NCBI GenBank assembly: GCA_947085815.1
Contig: CAMTXU010000008.1
Span: 79,337 to 143,336, forward strand
Length of the DNA stretch: 64,000 nt
Source: Fen-1258 sp947085815
Lineage (GTDB): Bacteria > Bacteroidota > Ignavibacteria > Ignavibacteriales > Melioribacteraceae
Direction of reading: 5' to 3'
In this document: positions 17,268 through 27,304 of the stretch, piece by piece
Layout: each line of letters begins with the position of its first letter
Position numbering within the stretch: the first letter of the stretch is position 1
Notes under the pieces: generated by a model
Database searches by the model: none
Told to the model about the DNA's origin: nothing
The model's input: the letters and a program-made list of their open reading frames with translations, nothing else
Program-made: the position numbers and the translations under genes

Positions 17268-18650
17268 TTAATTTTTCGGCGAATCAATTTTATATTTTTC
17301 CATCAACCGGTATAAAGTTGCGCGTCCAATTTTAAGTTTTCGCGCCGCCTCAACAATATTTCCCTCTGTAACTTTTAACGCATGACGAATAGCCTCTTCT
17401 TTCAATTTTTCAAACGGAATAACAGGTGAATCTTCACCAAACATAACTGCATGGTTTCCAAAATTAGCATTTTTAAATTGCGCAACAATACTAAGCGGCA
17501 AAGAATCTACTTCAACTTGATCGCTGTCGCTCAATATCATACAGCGTTCAAGAGTATTTTCAAGTTCACGCACATTACCTGGCCAATTGTAATCATACAT
17601 TATTTTGAGAGCCTGTTTGGAAACTCCCTTAACTTTTTTACCAAGTTTGGCGTTGAAGTGATTAATAAAGTGGTTGATTAAAATTACAATATCACCCTTT
17701 CTTTCGCGCAGCGGAAGAATCTCAATAGGAAACGAACTTAATCTGTAATAAAGATCCTCTCTGAAATGTTTGTTTTCAACAGCCGCTTTAAGATCTCTAT
17801 TTGTCGCCGAAATTATTCTCACATCGGTTTTAATAACTTCATTTCCTCCAACGCGCTCAAATTCTTTTTGTTGAATCACTCTTAGAATTTTTGCTTGCAG
17901 AGCCATTTCCATCTCGCCGATTTCATCCAGAAAAATTGAACCTCCCTTTGCCAATTCAAATTTTCCAATCTTTCTTATGTGAGCTCCTGTAAAAGCGCCT
18001 TTTTCGTGCCCGAACAATTCACTTTCAAGCAATTCACGTGGAATTGACGCACAATTAACAACCACAAAAGGAGCGGTCTTTCTTTTTCCGTTAAAGTGAA
18101 TAGCGCGAGCTATCAATTCTTTTCCTGTTCCGCTTTCGCCTTCTATTAAGACAGTGATGTCATTATCGAGCACTTTCGACACCATTTTAAATGCATCCTG
18201 CATTTTTTTATCCGCGGAGATAATGTTATCAAAGCTATACTCTTTTGTAAGATTCTCTTTTAATTTTTCAACTTCTCTTTCCAGGTCATAATGTTTGATC
18301 GCATTTCTGATTGCGGGCTCAAGACGGTTTTTGTCAATCGGTTTCGGAAAGTAATCAAACGCACCGAGACGAATTGATTCCAAAGCAACTTCCACACTGC
18401 CTTGAGCGGAGAGCATAATCACCGGTATCCTAGGGTTTTTTAATTTGATGCGATTTAAAACCTCGTTACCGTTAATGTCCGGAAGCATAATATCCAGCAG
18501 AATTAAATCGGGGTTATCAGAGAGCGAATTGATTGCATCTGTCCCATTTACAAAAGTTTTACAATTGTAGCTCCACTGATTCTTGACCCAATGTGAAAGC
18601 ATTTTAAGAATAGAGTCTTCATCATCAATGATAAAAATTAATTTTTCCAA
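17268..18650 (-). CDS. NtrC-family sigma54 response regulator
   Basis: Transcription activator of 460 residues. It has a receiver domain (about 4-120, phosphoacceptor in LILLDIMLPDING, conserved Lys in FPKPID) and an AAA+ sigma54-interaction domain (about 145-370, Walker A GESGTGKE, sigma54-contact loop GAFTGA, R-finger region intact). A Fis-type helix-turn-helix at the end reads VEAARKLKIGRATLYRLMEK. The kinase gene lies 18 bp upstream and the STAS gene 17 bp downstream. Target promoters are not identifiable from the window. Confidence 0.93.
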   Translation of the reverse strand: MEKLIFIIDDEDSILKMLSHWVKNQWSYNCKTFVNGTDAINSLSDNPDLILLDIMLPDINGNEVLNRIKLKNPRIPVIMLSAQGSVEVALESIRLGAFDYFPKPIDKNRLEPAIRNAIKHYDLEREVEKLKENLTKEYSFDNIISADKKMQDAFKMVSKVLDNDITVLIEGESGTGKELIARAIHFNGKRKTAPFVVVNCASIPRELLESELFGHEKGAFTGAHIRKIGKFELAKGGSIFLDEIGEMEMALQAKILRVIQQKEFERVGGNEVIKTDVRIISATNRDLKAAVENKHFREDLYYRLSSFPIEILPLRERKGDIVILINHFINHFNAKLGKKVKGVSKQALKIMYDYNWPGNVRELENTLERCMILSDSDQVEVDSLPLSIVAQFKNANFGNHAVMFGEDSPVIPFEKLKEEAIRHALKVTEGNIVEAARKLKIGRATLYRLMEKYKIDSPKN

Positions 18651-18668
18651 TATTTCCTCGGTTGAATT

Positions 18669-20630
18669 CTATTTTGGAAGACGAATAATGAAGGTAGTAC
18701 CTTTATTAACCTGGCTTCTTGCTTTAATAAAACCTTTGTGAAGATCAATAATCTGCTTAACGCTAACAAGACCAAAGCCCGTGCCGCTGATTTGCATTCC
18801 CGGTTTTAGAACTTTGTTAAATTTTTGAAATAGATTGGGCAAATCTTTTTCGTGAATACCTACACCCGTATCACTTACAACAATCTCAATTTCCTTTCCG
18901 TAATCTTGAAGGATGAGGGAAATTCTGCCCCCTTTGTTTGTATACTTAACGGCATTTGAAATTAAATTCCAAAAAACTTTTGCAAGACGTTCTTTATCCG
19001 CATTAATAACAAATTTCTCTTTGGGATATTCTTTGGATACAACAAGATTTTTTTCGTTAATCTGATCTTCAAAGCTCTTTAAGGTCTCATCAAGAAGATC
19101 AACTACGCTCATGCTGTTTTTCTGCAGCTCTTCTTCACCCGATTCCAACTGAGAAAAATCGAGAATATCATTTATTAGTTTTGCCAGCCGCTTGCCTTCC
19201 ATCAAAATAATATTGCTAAACTCATTAAGAGTTTCTTTCGGAAGATCGGAATCGGATAGAATTGTTTCTGCAAAACCAACAATCGAGGCTAACGGAGTGC
19301 GCAATTCATGTGAGACATTTGAAATAAATTCACTCTTAAGATTATTTACCTCTTCAAGCACAGTAATTTTATGTCTGGCTCTTTCACGCTCAATTGAAAT
19401 GATCCTGCTTGCCTCAATCAACTTCGAATTCAAGTCGCGTATCTTTTGTTCATCAAGTTTTCTATTTGTAATATTTCGTCCGATGCTTAACATGCCGGAG
19501 ACTTCGCCGTCGGAGATCATAGGTTTAGCACTTATTTCGAAAGTAACTCCTTTATCAAATCGATCGAGAAACACGGTTTCAAAAGTTGTGATTCCTGTAG
19601 AGTTAAGAATTTTTGTAAACGCTTCTGCAATCTTAGCCTCGTCCTGTTTATCAATAAACTCAAGAAAATGTTTTCCAATCATTTCTTCCGGTAGATAACC
19701 AAGCGCGCTTGCACCATTCATATTCACCATGCTGAAATAACCGAATCCGTTCAAAATAAAAATTAAATCGTCTGCCGTATCAATTAGCATTCTAAAACGT
19801 TCTTCAGAATTTTCCAGCCGTAGCTGGATATTTTTTGCTTCGGTAATTTCTTGAATTACTCCTACGATGCGGGCAATTTCATTGTTTCTAACTATCGGGA
19901 TTCCCGAATGACGAACCCAATGTTCTTTTCCAAAACGGTCTTTCATTCTGTATTCAACAACCGCTTCTTCCTTGCCCCTTAATTTGCTTATAAAGCTTTT
20001 GAATTTCGGGAAATCGTGCTTGTTGATCGATTTTAGAAGATGAAATTTGTTCTGGTAAACTTCTTCGGGCGAATAACCAAAAAGTGACCGGACAGCGTCT
20101 GTGATAAAATTAAACTCCGATCCCTCTGCGTTTGTAGAAAATAATACTATGTTAACGCTGTTTATTGTCTCTCTTATAGTCTGTTCAACCTCTTTTTCCG
20201 TGAGCAGTTTCTTGGGAGTATTGGCTAATTCTTTCTCCTTGTAACTATTTATTTTGTCTTTCAAATTTTCTAAGATTGGTTTTAAACCGGCGCGAATAGT
20301 TTTTAAGGCGGGCAAATTGTTTTTTGAAAATAGTACAAGAAAGAATTTCGCATTATCTTCTTCAAAAAGAAGTTCTTTATAAAACGACTTGTATCTATAC
20401 TCAGCACAAAACAACTTGAACGGTTTCGACCTCTTAATCTCGGCAAGAGTTGCTTCCACTTTCGCCGTGATCATTCTATTGATTGCTTGAAGATGATTTT
20501 CATTTTGATGCGGTTCGCCGCAAGAGAGAATGATGGTGTTCTCTGTCCCGAAATGCTTTAGAATAAAACCGGCGTCACTTTTAGTTATAGAGCAAATTTT
20601 ATTAAGAATATTTTCTTCTCCGCTACCCAT
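18669..20630 (-). CDS. Soluble multi-PAS sensor histidine kinase
   Basis: Kinase of 653 residues with no membrane helix. The N-terminal part (about 1-130) is sensor-like but unrecognised. Two PAS domains with PAC motifs follow (about 155-270 and 275-395), then a short coiled coil. HisKA carries FISNVSHELRTPLAS (phospho-His near 450), and HATPase_c has NLISNAVKYTNKGG, VSDTGVGI and GTGFGL. It heads the four-gene signalling operon and is the obvious partner of the sigma54 regulator that follows. It probably senses an internal redox or energy cue through the PAS domains. Confidence 0.9.
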   Translation of the reverse strand: MGSGEENILNKICSITKSDAGFILKHFGTENTIILSCGEPHQNENHLQAINRMITAKVEATLAEIKRSKPFKLFCAEYRYKSFYKELLFEEDNAKFFLVLFSKNNLPALKTIRAGLKPILENLKDKINSYKEKELANTPKKLLTEKEVEQTIRETINSVNIVLFSTNAEGSEFNFITDAVRSLFGYSPEEVYQNKFHLLKSINKHDFPKFKSFISKLRGKEEAVVEYRMKDRFGKEHWVRHSGIPIVRNNEIARIVGVIQEITEAKNIQLRLENSEERFRMLIDTADDLIFILNGFGYFSMVNMNGASALGYLPEEMIGKHFLEFIDKQDEAKIAEAFTKILNSTGITTFETVFLDRFDKGVTFEISAKPMISDGEVSGMLSIGRNITNRKLDEQKIRDLNSKLIEASRIISIERERARHKITVLEEVNNLKSEFISNVSHELRTPLASIVGFAETILSDSDLPKETLNEFSNIILMEGKRLAKLINDILDFSQLESGEEELQKNSMSVVDLLDETLKSFEDQINEKNLVVSKEYPKEKFVINADKERLAKVFWNLISNAVKYTNKGGRISLILQDYGKEIEIVVSDTGVGIHEKDLPNLFQKFNKVLKPGMQISGTGFGLVSVKQIIDLHKGFIKARSQVNKGTTFIIRLPK

Positions 20631-20702
20631 TCATCAGCAATGATAAATAATTTTAGTGTAAGATAATAAATTAGTGTGAGGAATAGAATAATAGATAATG
20701 AT

Positions 20703-21830
20703 TTATGAAGAATTTCCGTTTTTATAGAATTTGAACAATAAGAAGAAAGCAAGGCAAAGCGCCGAGGAGAACATCCAATAACCGTTTTGCTTGTTTAAAT
20801 CAACAAGGATTGCGCCTATTAATGGTCCTATTATTGTCCCCGCCCCGTACATCATTACAAAGTAGCCGTTTGCTTGTGTCATAAATTTTTTTTCAACCCG
20901 CTCAACCGTGTAATTCAATCCTACAGTATAGAATGCCGGAACGATTCCGCCTATCAAGAAAAAAGTTACAAGTAAAAAACTAAAATTCATGGCTACTACC
21001 GGAAAGAGAAAGAGAATTCCAAGCAAGGTAGAAATTATCAGCAGTAATTTATACTTGGATAATTTATCAGCGAAGTGACCGATAATATAAAGAATAACTA
21101 TTCCGCCAAAAACAAAGCAGGCAAGAAAATATGCAACTTGGTCGGTGGTGAAATTGTTGCGTAAACCATACAGTGGAAGAACAACTATTACAGAAGATTC
21201 AAATAATCCGTAAACAGAGGCTGCAATCAAGCTCATTAACGGCATTTTAGCAATAGGCATTCTTTCTGATTTATAGTTCCCTTCTTTAATTTGCACTTCG
21301 TCCATAAAAATTGATTGGATAAAAAAAACAAAAAGTACAATGGCGGCTCCGATAACAAACGGAACCCAGCTGCCGAGCTTGATAGTCCATATCAGCAAGG
21401 AGCCAATCGCAACACCAATTGATAGAATGACAACGTATAGTCCAATATTTTTTCCGCGGTTGGTTTCGTTGCTGTAATAATTGATCATTACTTCGGTAGA
21501 GACAAAAATGAAAGTACCGCCAATGCCCATAATAATTTTTACAAAATATAAGAGTGGATAGATATACCAGAAAACATGTCCCAGTGCGCTTATCATCCAT
21601 AAAAAAAGTCCGATAGATAAGATCCTCTTCACCTTGAACCGGTCTATTAATCTGCCTGTATAATGTGAAAAGATAAAGATACTCAGATAGCCTGCCATGG
21701 CTGTAGAGCCAATTATAAAATTCGGGGCGTGCTTTAATTCCAGCAGTAATACCGTAACCGGAGTAACAAGACCAAAACCGATGCCTCCAATTCCGATTCC
21801 AACAAGAGCCAGTATAAAATTTTTTCGCAT
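20703..21830 (-). CDS. Major facilitator superfamily transporter
   Basis: Integral membrane protein of 375 residues with about 11-12 hydrophobic helices. The MFS loop 2-3 signature is seen as GRLIDRFKVKR and again, weaker, as GHFADKLSKYK in the second half, so the two six-helix repeats are present. The substrate cannot be told from sequence. It is somewhat shorter than the usual 400 residues. It stands alone between the kinase operon and the divergent U32 gene. Confidence 0.85.
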   Translation of the reverse strand: MRKNFILALVGIGIGGIGFGLVTPVTVLLLELKHAPNFIIGSTAMAGYLSIFIFSHYTGRLIDRFKVKRILSIGLFLWMISALGHVFWYIYPLLYFVKIIMGIGGTFIFVSTEVMINYYSNETNRGKNIGLYVVILSIGVAIGSLLIWTIKLGSWVPFVIGAAIVLFVFFIQSIFMDEVQIKEGNYKSERMPIAKMPLMSLIAASVYGLFESSVIVVLPLYGLRNNFTTDQVAYFLACFVFGGIVILYIIGHFADKLSKYKLLLIISTLLGILFLFPVVAMNFSFLLVTFFLIGGIVPAFYTVGLNYTVERVEKKFMTQANGYFVMMYGAGTIIGPLIGAILVDLNKQNGYWMFSSALCLAFFLLFKFYKNGNSS

Positions 21831-21900
21831 AATTAATCAAAAGATGTAAGGCAAGATAGCCTGACAAAAAATAATTAAACAACTTTTCTTATTATAGCAT

Positions 21901-23124
21901 ATGAAAAAAAATGATATTAAAAAACCGGAACTTTTAGCCCCTGCAGGAAACTGGACAATGTTAAATGCAGCTATTGCGGCAGGAGCAGACGCAGTTTATT
22001 TTGGCGTTAAAACTCTGAACATGCGAGCCGCAGCAAATAATTTTGATCTACCTGATCTTTCTAAAATTGTTGAACACTGCAGAGAAAATAATGTTAAAAC
22101 TCATTTAACACTTAATACGATTGTTTTCGAAGAAGAATTGGATGAACTCGACAAAATTGTTTGTGCTGCGAAAAATTCCGGCATAGATATAATCATCTGC
22201 TGGGACATGTCAGTAATTCAAAAGTGTCTCGAGTATAAAATACCCTTCTGCATCAGCACTCAGGCGTCGGTTTCAAATTCTGCAACGGTCTCATTTTACG
22301 AACGTCTCGGAGCTAAAAGAATTGTGCTTGCCCGCGAATGTACGCTTGATAAAATAAAAGAGATAAAAAGTAAATCCGAAATAGAAATTGAGACTTTCGT
22401 TCATGGCGCTATGTGTATTGCGGTTAGCGGAAGGTGTTTTATGAGTCATGAGATTTTTGGGAAAAGCGCTAACCGAGGCGAGTGTTTACAGCCATGCAGA
22501 AGAGAGTATCGGATTACAGACAGCGATGAAAAATTCGATCTTCAATTAGGTGAAGATTATGTTCTATCACCTAAGGATTTATGCTCAATAGAGTTTTTAG
22601 ACAAATTGATAGAAGCCGGAATTGATTCTTTCAAAATCGAAGGGAGAAAAAGAAGCCCGGAATACATTTCTGTTGTGGTCTCATCTTACCGCCAGGCGTT
22701 GGATCTTTATTACGAGGACAAATTAACTGACGAGAAAAAGGTTGAACTCACTAATAAACTAAAAACTGTTTATAACCGTGGATTTTCTTCAGGGTTCTAT
22801 CTTGGACAGCCCGGATCGGAAAGCTATGCCAAAATTTACGGCAGCTTAGCAACTACTAAAAAAGTGTACGTTGGCAAGGTTCTTAACTATTACAAGAAAA
22901 GTCAAGTTGCGTTTATCAGATTAGAAGCAGATGAACTTAAAACGGGAGATTCAATTTATATTATTGGAAGTACAACTGGGGTGGTTGAACTCAATATTGA
23001 AAAGATGATGCAAGATGAAAATGAACTGACGAAAGCCTCGAAAGGAAACGATATAACAATTGTCTGCCAAGAGCTGGTAAGGCAGTACGATAAGGTTTAC
23101 AAAATTGTTAATCTAGGGGGATGA
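21901..23124 (+). CDS. U32-family protein, probable tRNA hydroxylation (TrhP/YegQ-like) enzyme
   Basis: Protein of 407 residues with the peptidase U32 signature ETFVHGAMCIAVSGRCFMS (about 162-180), the N-terminal PELLAPAGNW segment and KIEGRKRSPEYIS. U32 proteins of this length act with prephenate on uridine-34 of tRNA (TrhP) or in related hydroxylations, although some were first described as collagenases. The Cys residues of the signature, with CLQPCRREY, probably bind an Fe-S cluster. TrhP is preferred over UbiU/UbiV because of the length and C-terminal beta-barrel extension. Confidence 0.82.
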   Translation: MKKNDIKKPELLAPAGNWTMLNAAIAAGADAVYFGVKTLNMRAAANNFDLPDLSKIVEHCRENNVKTHLTLNTIVFEEELDELDKIVCAAKNSGIDIIICWDMSVIQKCLEYKIPFCISTQASVSNSATVSFYERLGAKRIVLARECTLDKIKEIKSKSEIEIETFVHGAMCIAVSGRCFMSHEIFGKSANRGECLQPCRREYRITDSDEKFDLQLGEDYVLSPKDLCSIEFLDKLIEAGIDSFKIEGRKRSPEYISVVVSSYRQALDLYYEDKLTDEKKVELTNKLKTVYNRGFSSGFYLGQPGSESYAKIYGSLATTKKVYVGKVLNYYKKSQVAFIRLEADELKTGDSIYIIGSTTGVVELNIEKMMQDENELTKASKGNDITIVCQELVRQYDKVYKIVNLGG

Positions 23125-23126
23125 AA

Positions 23127-23492
23127 TTATTTCCAGGCAAGTTTTGGTTTACTGCCGGTAAAACTTTCTACTGCTTCTTCGAGTCCCGGAAAAACTTTGA
23201 ATACTTTATCCATGCGTGTTAAAACAAAAACTAAAGAGGGCATCTCTTTGTTATAAACCAGCCTTAGATCCCCATTCATCGAATTAGCCTTTTTCAACGT
23301 TGCGACCATTGCGCCAAGAAATGTAGAATCAACATACTCGCAAATGCTTAGATCCACTACAATATTATATGTCCCCTCTTTAATAATTTCCGTCACAAAA
23401 TCCTTAAACAATATTGCTTTAGCAAGTGTTGCCCGGTTCAAGAAAACATGAACGATGGCGACGTCGGCAATTTTTTCTGATTTGAAATCCAT
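23127..23492 (-). CDS. STAS-domain anti-sigma factor antagonist (second copy)
   Basis: STAS protein of 121 residues, clearly related to the one at 16909-17250. Both have an LNRATL or LDRATL segment near residue 20 and the DSTFLG phosphorylation motif (CEYVDSTFLGAMVA). It is isolated from a phosphatase or kinase gene and ends 2 bp from the convergent U32 gene. It could act in the same partner-switching pathway as the operon 5-7 kb away. Confidence 0.85.
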   Translation of the reverse strand: MDFKSEKIADVAIVHVFLNRATLAKAILFKDFVTEIIKEGTYNIVVDLSICEYVDSTFLGAMVATLKKANSMNGDLRLVYNKEMPSLVFVLTRMDKVFKVFPGLEEAVESFTGSKPKLAWK

Positions 23493-23598
23493 ATTCAGTT
23501 ATTTATCTTCTATTTCAATTAGATACGTCAATATATGAATTATCAGGTAAATAGAAAACCGACAAAATAATTTCATCTTCCCTTGAGGGATAAAAAAA

Positions 23599-24414
23599 TT
23601 AAAAGGGGAGCTTAAAATTAAATTTGATATCACTTAGTGAAGGATTTAGTTCAAAATAACTGCTCAACCGCGATTCGCTAATTTGTTGTTCGTTTTCCGA
23701 AAAGAGAAGAAAGTCGATTTGGCTGTAGAGCCAAAGAGCTGCATAAGAAAATATTAACGCATTTCGAATTTTATATGATTTATTATAGCTTTCATATTTG
23801 GGTTGAATCAAGTTTTTATCGGTCTCGATTAAATAATCATTTTGTTTTTTGTTCGCATCGATGCTAAAATAAATCAGCACCCCAAGATTAATTATAGATG
23901 CTGAGGCAGTAAGCCATCCTTTTGTAGAATTGCCGTTATGAAGTTGTCCGAGTCCGGGCAATAAAATATTTTTAATTACAGCTCCTCTTTGCGGATTTAG
24001 ATCTACAAATTTAGTTGACCGTCTTTGATTTGTTGAATCTACCGGTTGAGCGATATCCGGATTCTTTCTTAAGTAGTCATATTTAACTTCATTAAAAATC
24101 GAGATCAACTTGGGAGAAATGATATCCGGATTGGGGATATAATTCTTTTTGATTTTTAAAATATTTTCAAAACTTTTTCTTGTGGAAGAATCAGCCCCGT
24201 TTGAATAAAAAATATTAGCGCGTATTAACTGCAATTCAATAGAAAGCGAGTCGCTAAGATTTCCATGTTCTATGAATTGATCGGATAATTTAATTACCTC
24301 ATCATACTTAAATTTCTCATACTGCTGTTTAATTTTATCGAACGTAATCTCTTGAGCAGAAGAGAAGGAAATTCCTACAAACAAAAATATTATCAGGAAA
24401 TAATTTTTTATCAT
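23599..24414 (-). CDS. Exported TPR-like membrane protein, DUF5683-like
   Basis: Protein of 271 residues with a signal peptide (IIFLFVGISFSSAQ). A helical N-terminal half is TPR-like (repeated Leu/Ala pattern, about 25-110). The C-terminal half contains RGAVIKNILLPGLGQLHNG, a segment shared with DUF5683 membrane proteins, then two or three hydrophobic helices. It is last in the kinase/sigma54-activator/kelch operon and overlaps the preceding gene by 4 bp. Its function is unknown; a structural or signalling role at the envelope is possible. Confidence 0.65.
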   Translation of the reverse strand: MIKNYFLIIFLFVGISFSSAQEITFDKIKQQYEKFKYDEVIKLSDQFIEHGNLSDSLSIELQLIRANIFYSNGADSSTRKSFENILKIKKNYIPNPDIISPKLISIFNEVKYDYLRKNPDIAQPVDSTNQRRSTKFVDLNPQRGAVIKNILLPGLGQLHNGNSTKGWLTASASIINLGVLIYFSIDANKKQNDYLIETDKNLIQPKYESYNKSYKIRNALIFSYAALWLYSQIDFLLFSENEQQISESRLSSYFELNPSLSDIKFNFKLPF

Positions 24415-25697
24415 TTCAGCAAAATCATTTTTTTTGTTGAAGAATAAGTGCCCGCCGTTAATCTATAAAAATAAACTCCGGAAGTCATATTAAGTTGATT
24501 AGCAGTTAACTGAATAGAGTGTCTTCCGGCTTCTTGAAATTCGTTCACCAAAGTTGTTATCTCTTTACCGATAGTATCATATACCTTGAGAGAGACAAAA
24601 CTACCGGCAGACAAATGATAACTTATAGTAGTAGCTGGATTAAAAGGATTGGGATAATTTTGGTTGAGTGTAAACTCATAAGGTAAATCCTCTTCGCTTT
24701 GAGCAGAGGATGTTCCATCAAGAATTTCTATGTATGGCACAACTTTGCCTAAGTGCCCGCGATCAGTTCGTCCTCCAAATACCGCTACAAAACCATTTTT
24801 ATAGGCAACCGCCATTAATCCGGAGCGAGCATATGTAAGCGGTACCGATTTGGTAATTTTTAATGAACCGTCCGGTAGAATCTCGACCTGCTCAACAGTA
24901 TTCATTGCATTTAAAGTTTCATTATACCCGCCGATGATGAATCCTTTTTGGCTAAGAGGATTATAGACTGCAGAACCCGCAGCACGGGATTCAATTAATT
25001 TCTCAGGCAGATCGTCTAACTTCTTTGCACTAATATTAAATTTTTGGATTGCTTTCATCACACCGTTTGTAACGCCGCCAAAAATATAAATATTTTCTCC
25101 AACTATGAATGTCATACGCTGGCGCGGTGGATCTAGCGATGGAGATATGAAGGAAAATCCAATCTGTTTCGTACTCAAGTTATACGCTGTAATGTAGGCA
25201 AGTTGGTCACTGGGATTTGCCGGATCGCCTCCTATAACGTAAAGATTGTCACCAACTATTTGACCGGTGGAATATAATCTTCCGAAATTTTTATTCCGAT
25301 CGTAAGTTGACGCAAGGTTAGTAACAATTTTATAGTCCCAAGATTCAATGGCGTTTTTATCTGTGAATTCATTAACTGCTCCGCCAAAGTACATTATACT
25401 ATTTTTCCAAATATCAGCAACAAATTGGTCCCTCGGTTGAAGCATTCTTCCAACCATTTTCCAGCTGTTTTTTTCAACATCATATTCTTGAATCCAGTCA
25501 ACTGCGCTCTGTAATGAATCTGAATATCCGCCAAAGATATATATCTTGTTGCTTTGTGCGGCAATATCATAAACAACTTGACCACCAGATACCGGGTAAG
25601 GCATAGTTCCTACAACGCGCCATCTTAACTGTGTTACTTGTGCCTCATACAATGCGGAACTCAGTATTATGATCACTAAAATCAATATCTTTTTCAT
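24411..25697 (-). CDS. Secreted kelch-repeat protein with type IX sorting domain
   Basis: Protein of 428 residues exported by Sec (signal about 1-19) and then by the type IX secretion system. About five kelch blades are visible through repeated IYIFGG, MYFGG, LYVIGG, GFIIGG and AVFGG motifs (residues 50-325), giving a beta-propeller for binding. The C-terminal sorting domain starts at NQNYPNPFNPATTISYHLS and ends GVYFYRLTAG...KKMILLK, a form common in Ignavibacteria. It belongs to the operon headed by the lipoprotein at 28816-30036. Confidence 0.9.
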   Translation of the reverse strand: MKKILILVIIILSSALYEAQVTQLRWRVVGTMPYPVSGGQVVYDIAAQSNKIYIFGGYSDSLQSAVDWIQEYDVEKNSWKMVGRMLQPRDQFVADIWKNSIMYFGGAVNEFTDKNAIESWDYKIVTNLASTYDRNKNFGRLYSTGQIVGDNLYVIGGDPANPSDQLAYITAYNLSTKQIGFSFISPSLDPPRQRMTFIVGENIYIFGGVTNGVMKAIQKFNISAKKLDDLPEKLIESRAAGSAVYNPLSQKGFIIGGYNETLNAMNTVEQVEILPDGSLKITKSVPLTYARSGLMAVAYKNGFVAVFGGRTDRGHLGKVVPYIEILDGTSSAQSEEDLPYEFTLNQNYPNPFNPATTISYHLSAGSFVSLKVYDTIGKEITTLVNEFQEAGRHSIQLTANQLNMTSGVYFYRLTAGTYSSTKKMILLK

Positions 25698-25734
25698 TTT
25701 AAAAACTCTTCTTGCCCGAGCGATTTATTGAAAA

Positions 25735-27303
25735 CTATTTTTCCTTGAAAACAAAATTAAGTCTTAGAGTATCCCCAGCGCGAACATTATAAAAAGTATC
25801 AATGTCTCTATAATTAGGCTTTTTAATCAATACCCTAATTAATCCCGGGTTAACTTGTTTCAAGCGGAGTGGCGTAGGGCCTATTTTCTCTCCATTAATA
25901 TAAATTTCTCCCCACGGAATTGTAACACAATTAATAAAACCAACGGTTGAATTTAAATTTATGTCAAGTCTAGTTACAGAATCAGTTCTTATAGAAATCA
26001 TTTGTGGTGTGTAGGGTGGATAATTCGGATTCACTAATTTTAATGTGTAAACGCCTGCTGGCAATCTAATGGGTCCCCTTAACGGGGTTGTATCATATTT
26101 ATCACCATTTATATAGATGTCTGCCCAAGGTTGACTACTGACGAATAACCCACCGTATCCAAGCGATATATTTTTATTTTCAGCTTGCTCTTGTGGAGAT
26201 GCTTGATTTTTATTATCAACAAGTGGTTCTTTCAATTTATTTAGATCCACCGGATCTTTTTGAAATTGAGATTGCTGTTCCGTTGCTTTCAGTTCTGTCG
26301 AATCATTATTCGGTAAAACATTTTGAAGATCATTGTTTGGATTAGAACCGATTTGATTCTGCTGATTCAACATAGGTACAACAAATATAGCGGTAATCCC
26401 AAGAAAAATTACAAAAAGAAGCAACCATGCGAGTTTCGATTTTTTCCCTTCTCTATCAACATTGGGAATGACTATCGTTGGCTGATCGACCTGAACATTA
26501 AGTTCTTCTAAAATTTCTTCTGCTGAATTATAACGCTGGTTCAGGTTTTTCTTCAACATGCGATGAAGAATATCTTTAATTAATTGCGGCTGGTCTTCTG
26601 CGCCCTTCGCAATTTCATCTTCATCATAAGCCATTATCTCGTTTAACGTAAGACTTACATTATCCCTAAGAAACGGATTCTTCCCGGTGAATAATTCGAA
26701 CAAGACAACCCCGGCAGAAAAAATGTCGCTGTGAAGAGTTAGCTTGGCGCCGCGCACTTGTTCCGGACTCATATAGCTCGGAGTCCCAACAATTGAATAA
26801 GGGTTTGTTACAAAATTATCTTCGGCAGAAAGCGCTAAACCAAAATCACCAAGTCTTACATTAAGATTCTTATCAACAAAAATATTCTCAGGCTTAATGT
26901 CGCGGTGAACAATTAGATTCTTATGTGCGTAATCCAATCCTTTTAAGAGTTGGATCATCACATGCTCTTTCTGTTCAAACGACAAAGTTTTGGTCTTGAA
27001 AATATTGCGGAGAGATTCTCCTTCGATATACTCAAAAGAAATATAGAAGAACTCTTTATCCATTCCGAAATCGAGGACTTTAATAATATTAGGATGATCT
27101 AACTTCGCAAGTGTTTTTCCTTCACGCTTAAACCGCTCAACCATTGATGGATCCGGCAGCTTCTGCGTGTTGAGAACTTTGAGTATAATTTTTTTGCTGA
27201 GATAAATATGGTTGGCAAGAAACACCGCGGCATGCTCATCTTTCTTGAGTACTTCAATTATCTGAAACTTTTCGAATAATATTTCCGAGGTTAGAGAGGA
27301 CAT
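25735..27303 (-). CDS. Membrane Ser/Thr protein kinase with two PEGA domains
   Basis: Hanks-type kinase of 522 residues. The catalytic domain is at 12-270, with the ATP-site Lys near 42, HRDIKPEN (133-140), DFG (153-155) and the APE-equivalent MSPEQ. A membrane helix is at about 291-312. A Gln/Asn-rich linker leads to two C-terminal PEGA repeats (about 380-445 and 450-520; DIYINGDKYDTTPLRG and EIYINGEKIGPTPLRL), which should lie in the periplasm. The classic glycine loop is poorly conserved (LKKDEHAAV), as in some bacterial kinases. It is one base from the upstream sigma54-activator gene, so the two are almost certainly coexpressed. Confidence 0.92.
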   Translation of the reverse strand: MSSLTSEILFEKFQIIEVLKKDEHAAVFLANHIYLSKKIILKVLNTQKLPDPSMVERFKREGKTLAKLDHPNIIKVLDFGMDKEFFYISFEYIEGESLRNIFKTKTLSFEQKEHVMIQLLKGLDYAHKNLIVHRDIKPENIFVDKNLNVRLGDFGLALSAEDNFVTNPYSIVGTPSYMSPEQVRGAKLTLHSDIFSAGVVLFELFTGKNPFLRDNVSLTLNEIMAYDEDEIAKGAEDQPQLIKDILHRMLKKNLNQRYNSAEEILEELNVQVDQPTIVIPNVDREGKKSKLAWLLLFVIFLGITAIFVVPMLNQQNQIGSNPNNDLQNVLPNNDSTELKATEQQSQFQKDPVDLNKLKEPLVDNKNQASPQEQAENKNISLGYGGLFVSSQPWADIYINGDKYDTTPLRGPIRLPAGVYTLKLVNPNYPPYTPQMISIRTDSVTRLDINLNSTVGFINCVTIPWGEIYINGEKIGPTPLRLKQVNPGLIRVLIKKPNYRDIDTFYNVRAGDTLRLNFVFKEK

Positions 27304-27304
27304 T

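Noticed and set aside
21286..21882. 198-codon open frame on the minus strand overlapping the MFS gene in another frame
   Set aside because: The product is rich in Tyr, Cys and Trp with no family features, while the overlapping frame encodes a clear MFS transporter.
24822..24836. Partial copy of the DUF134 palindrome (GAGCATATG)
   Set aside because: Only half of the site is present and it lies inside the kelch protein gene.
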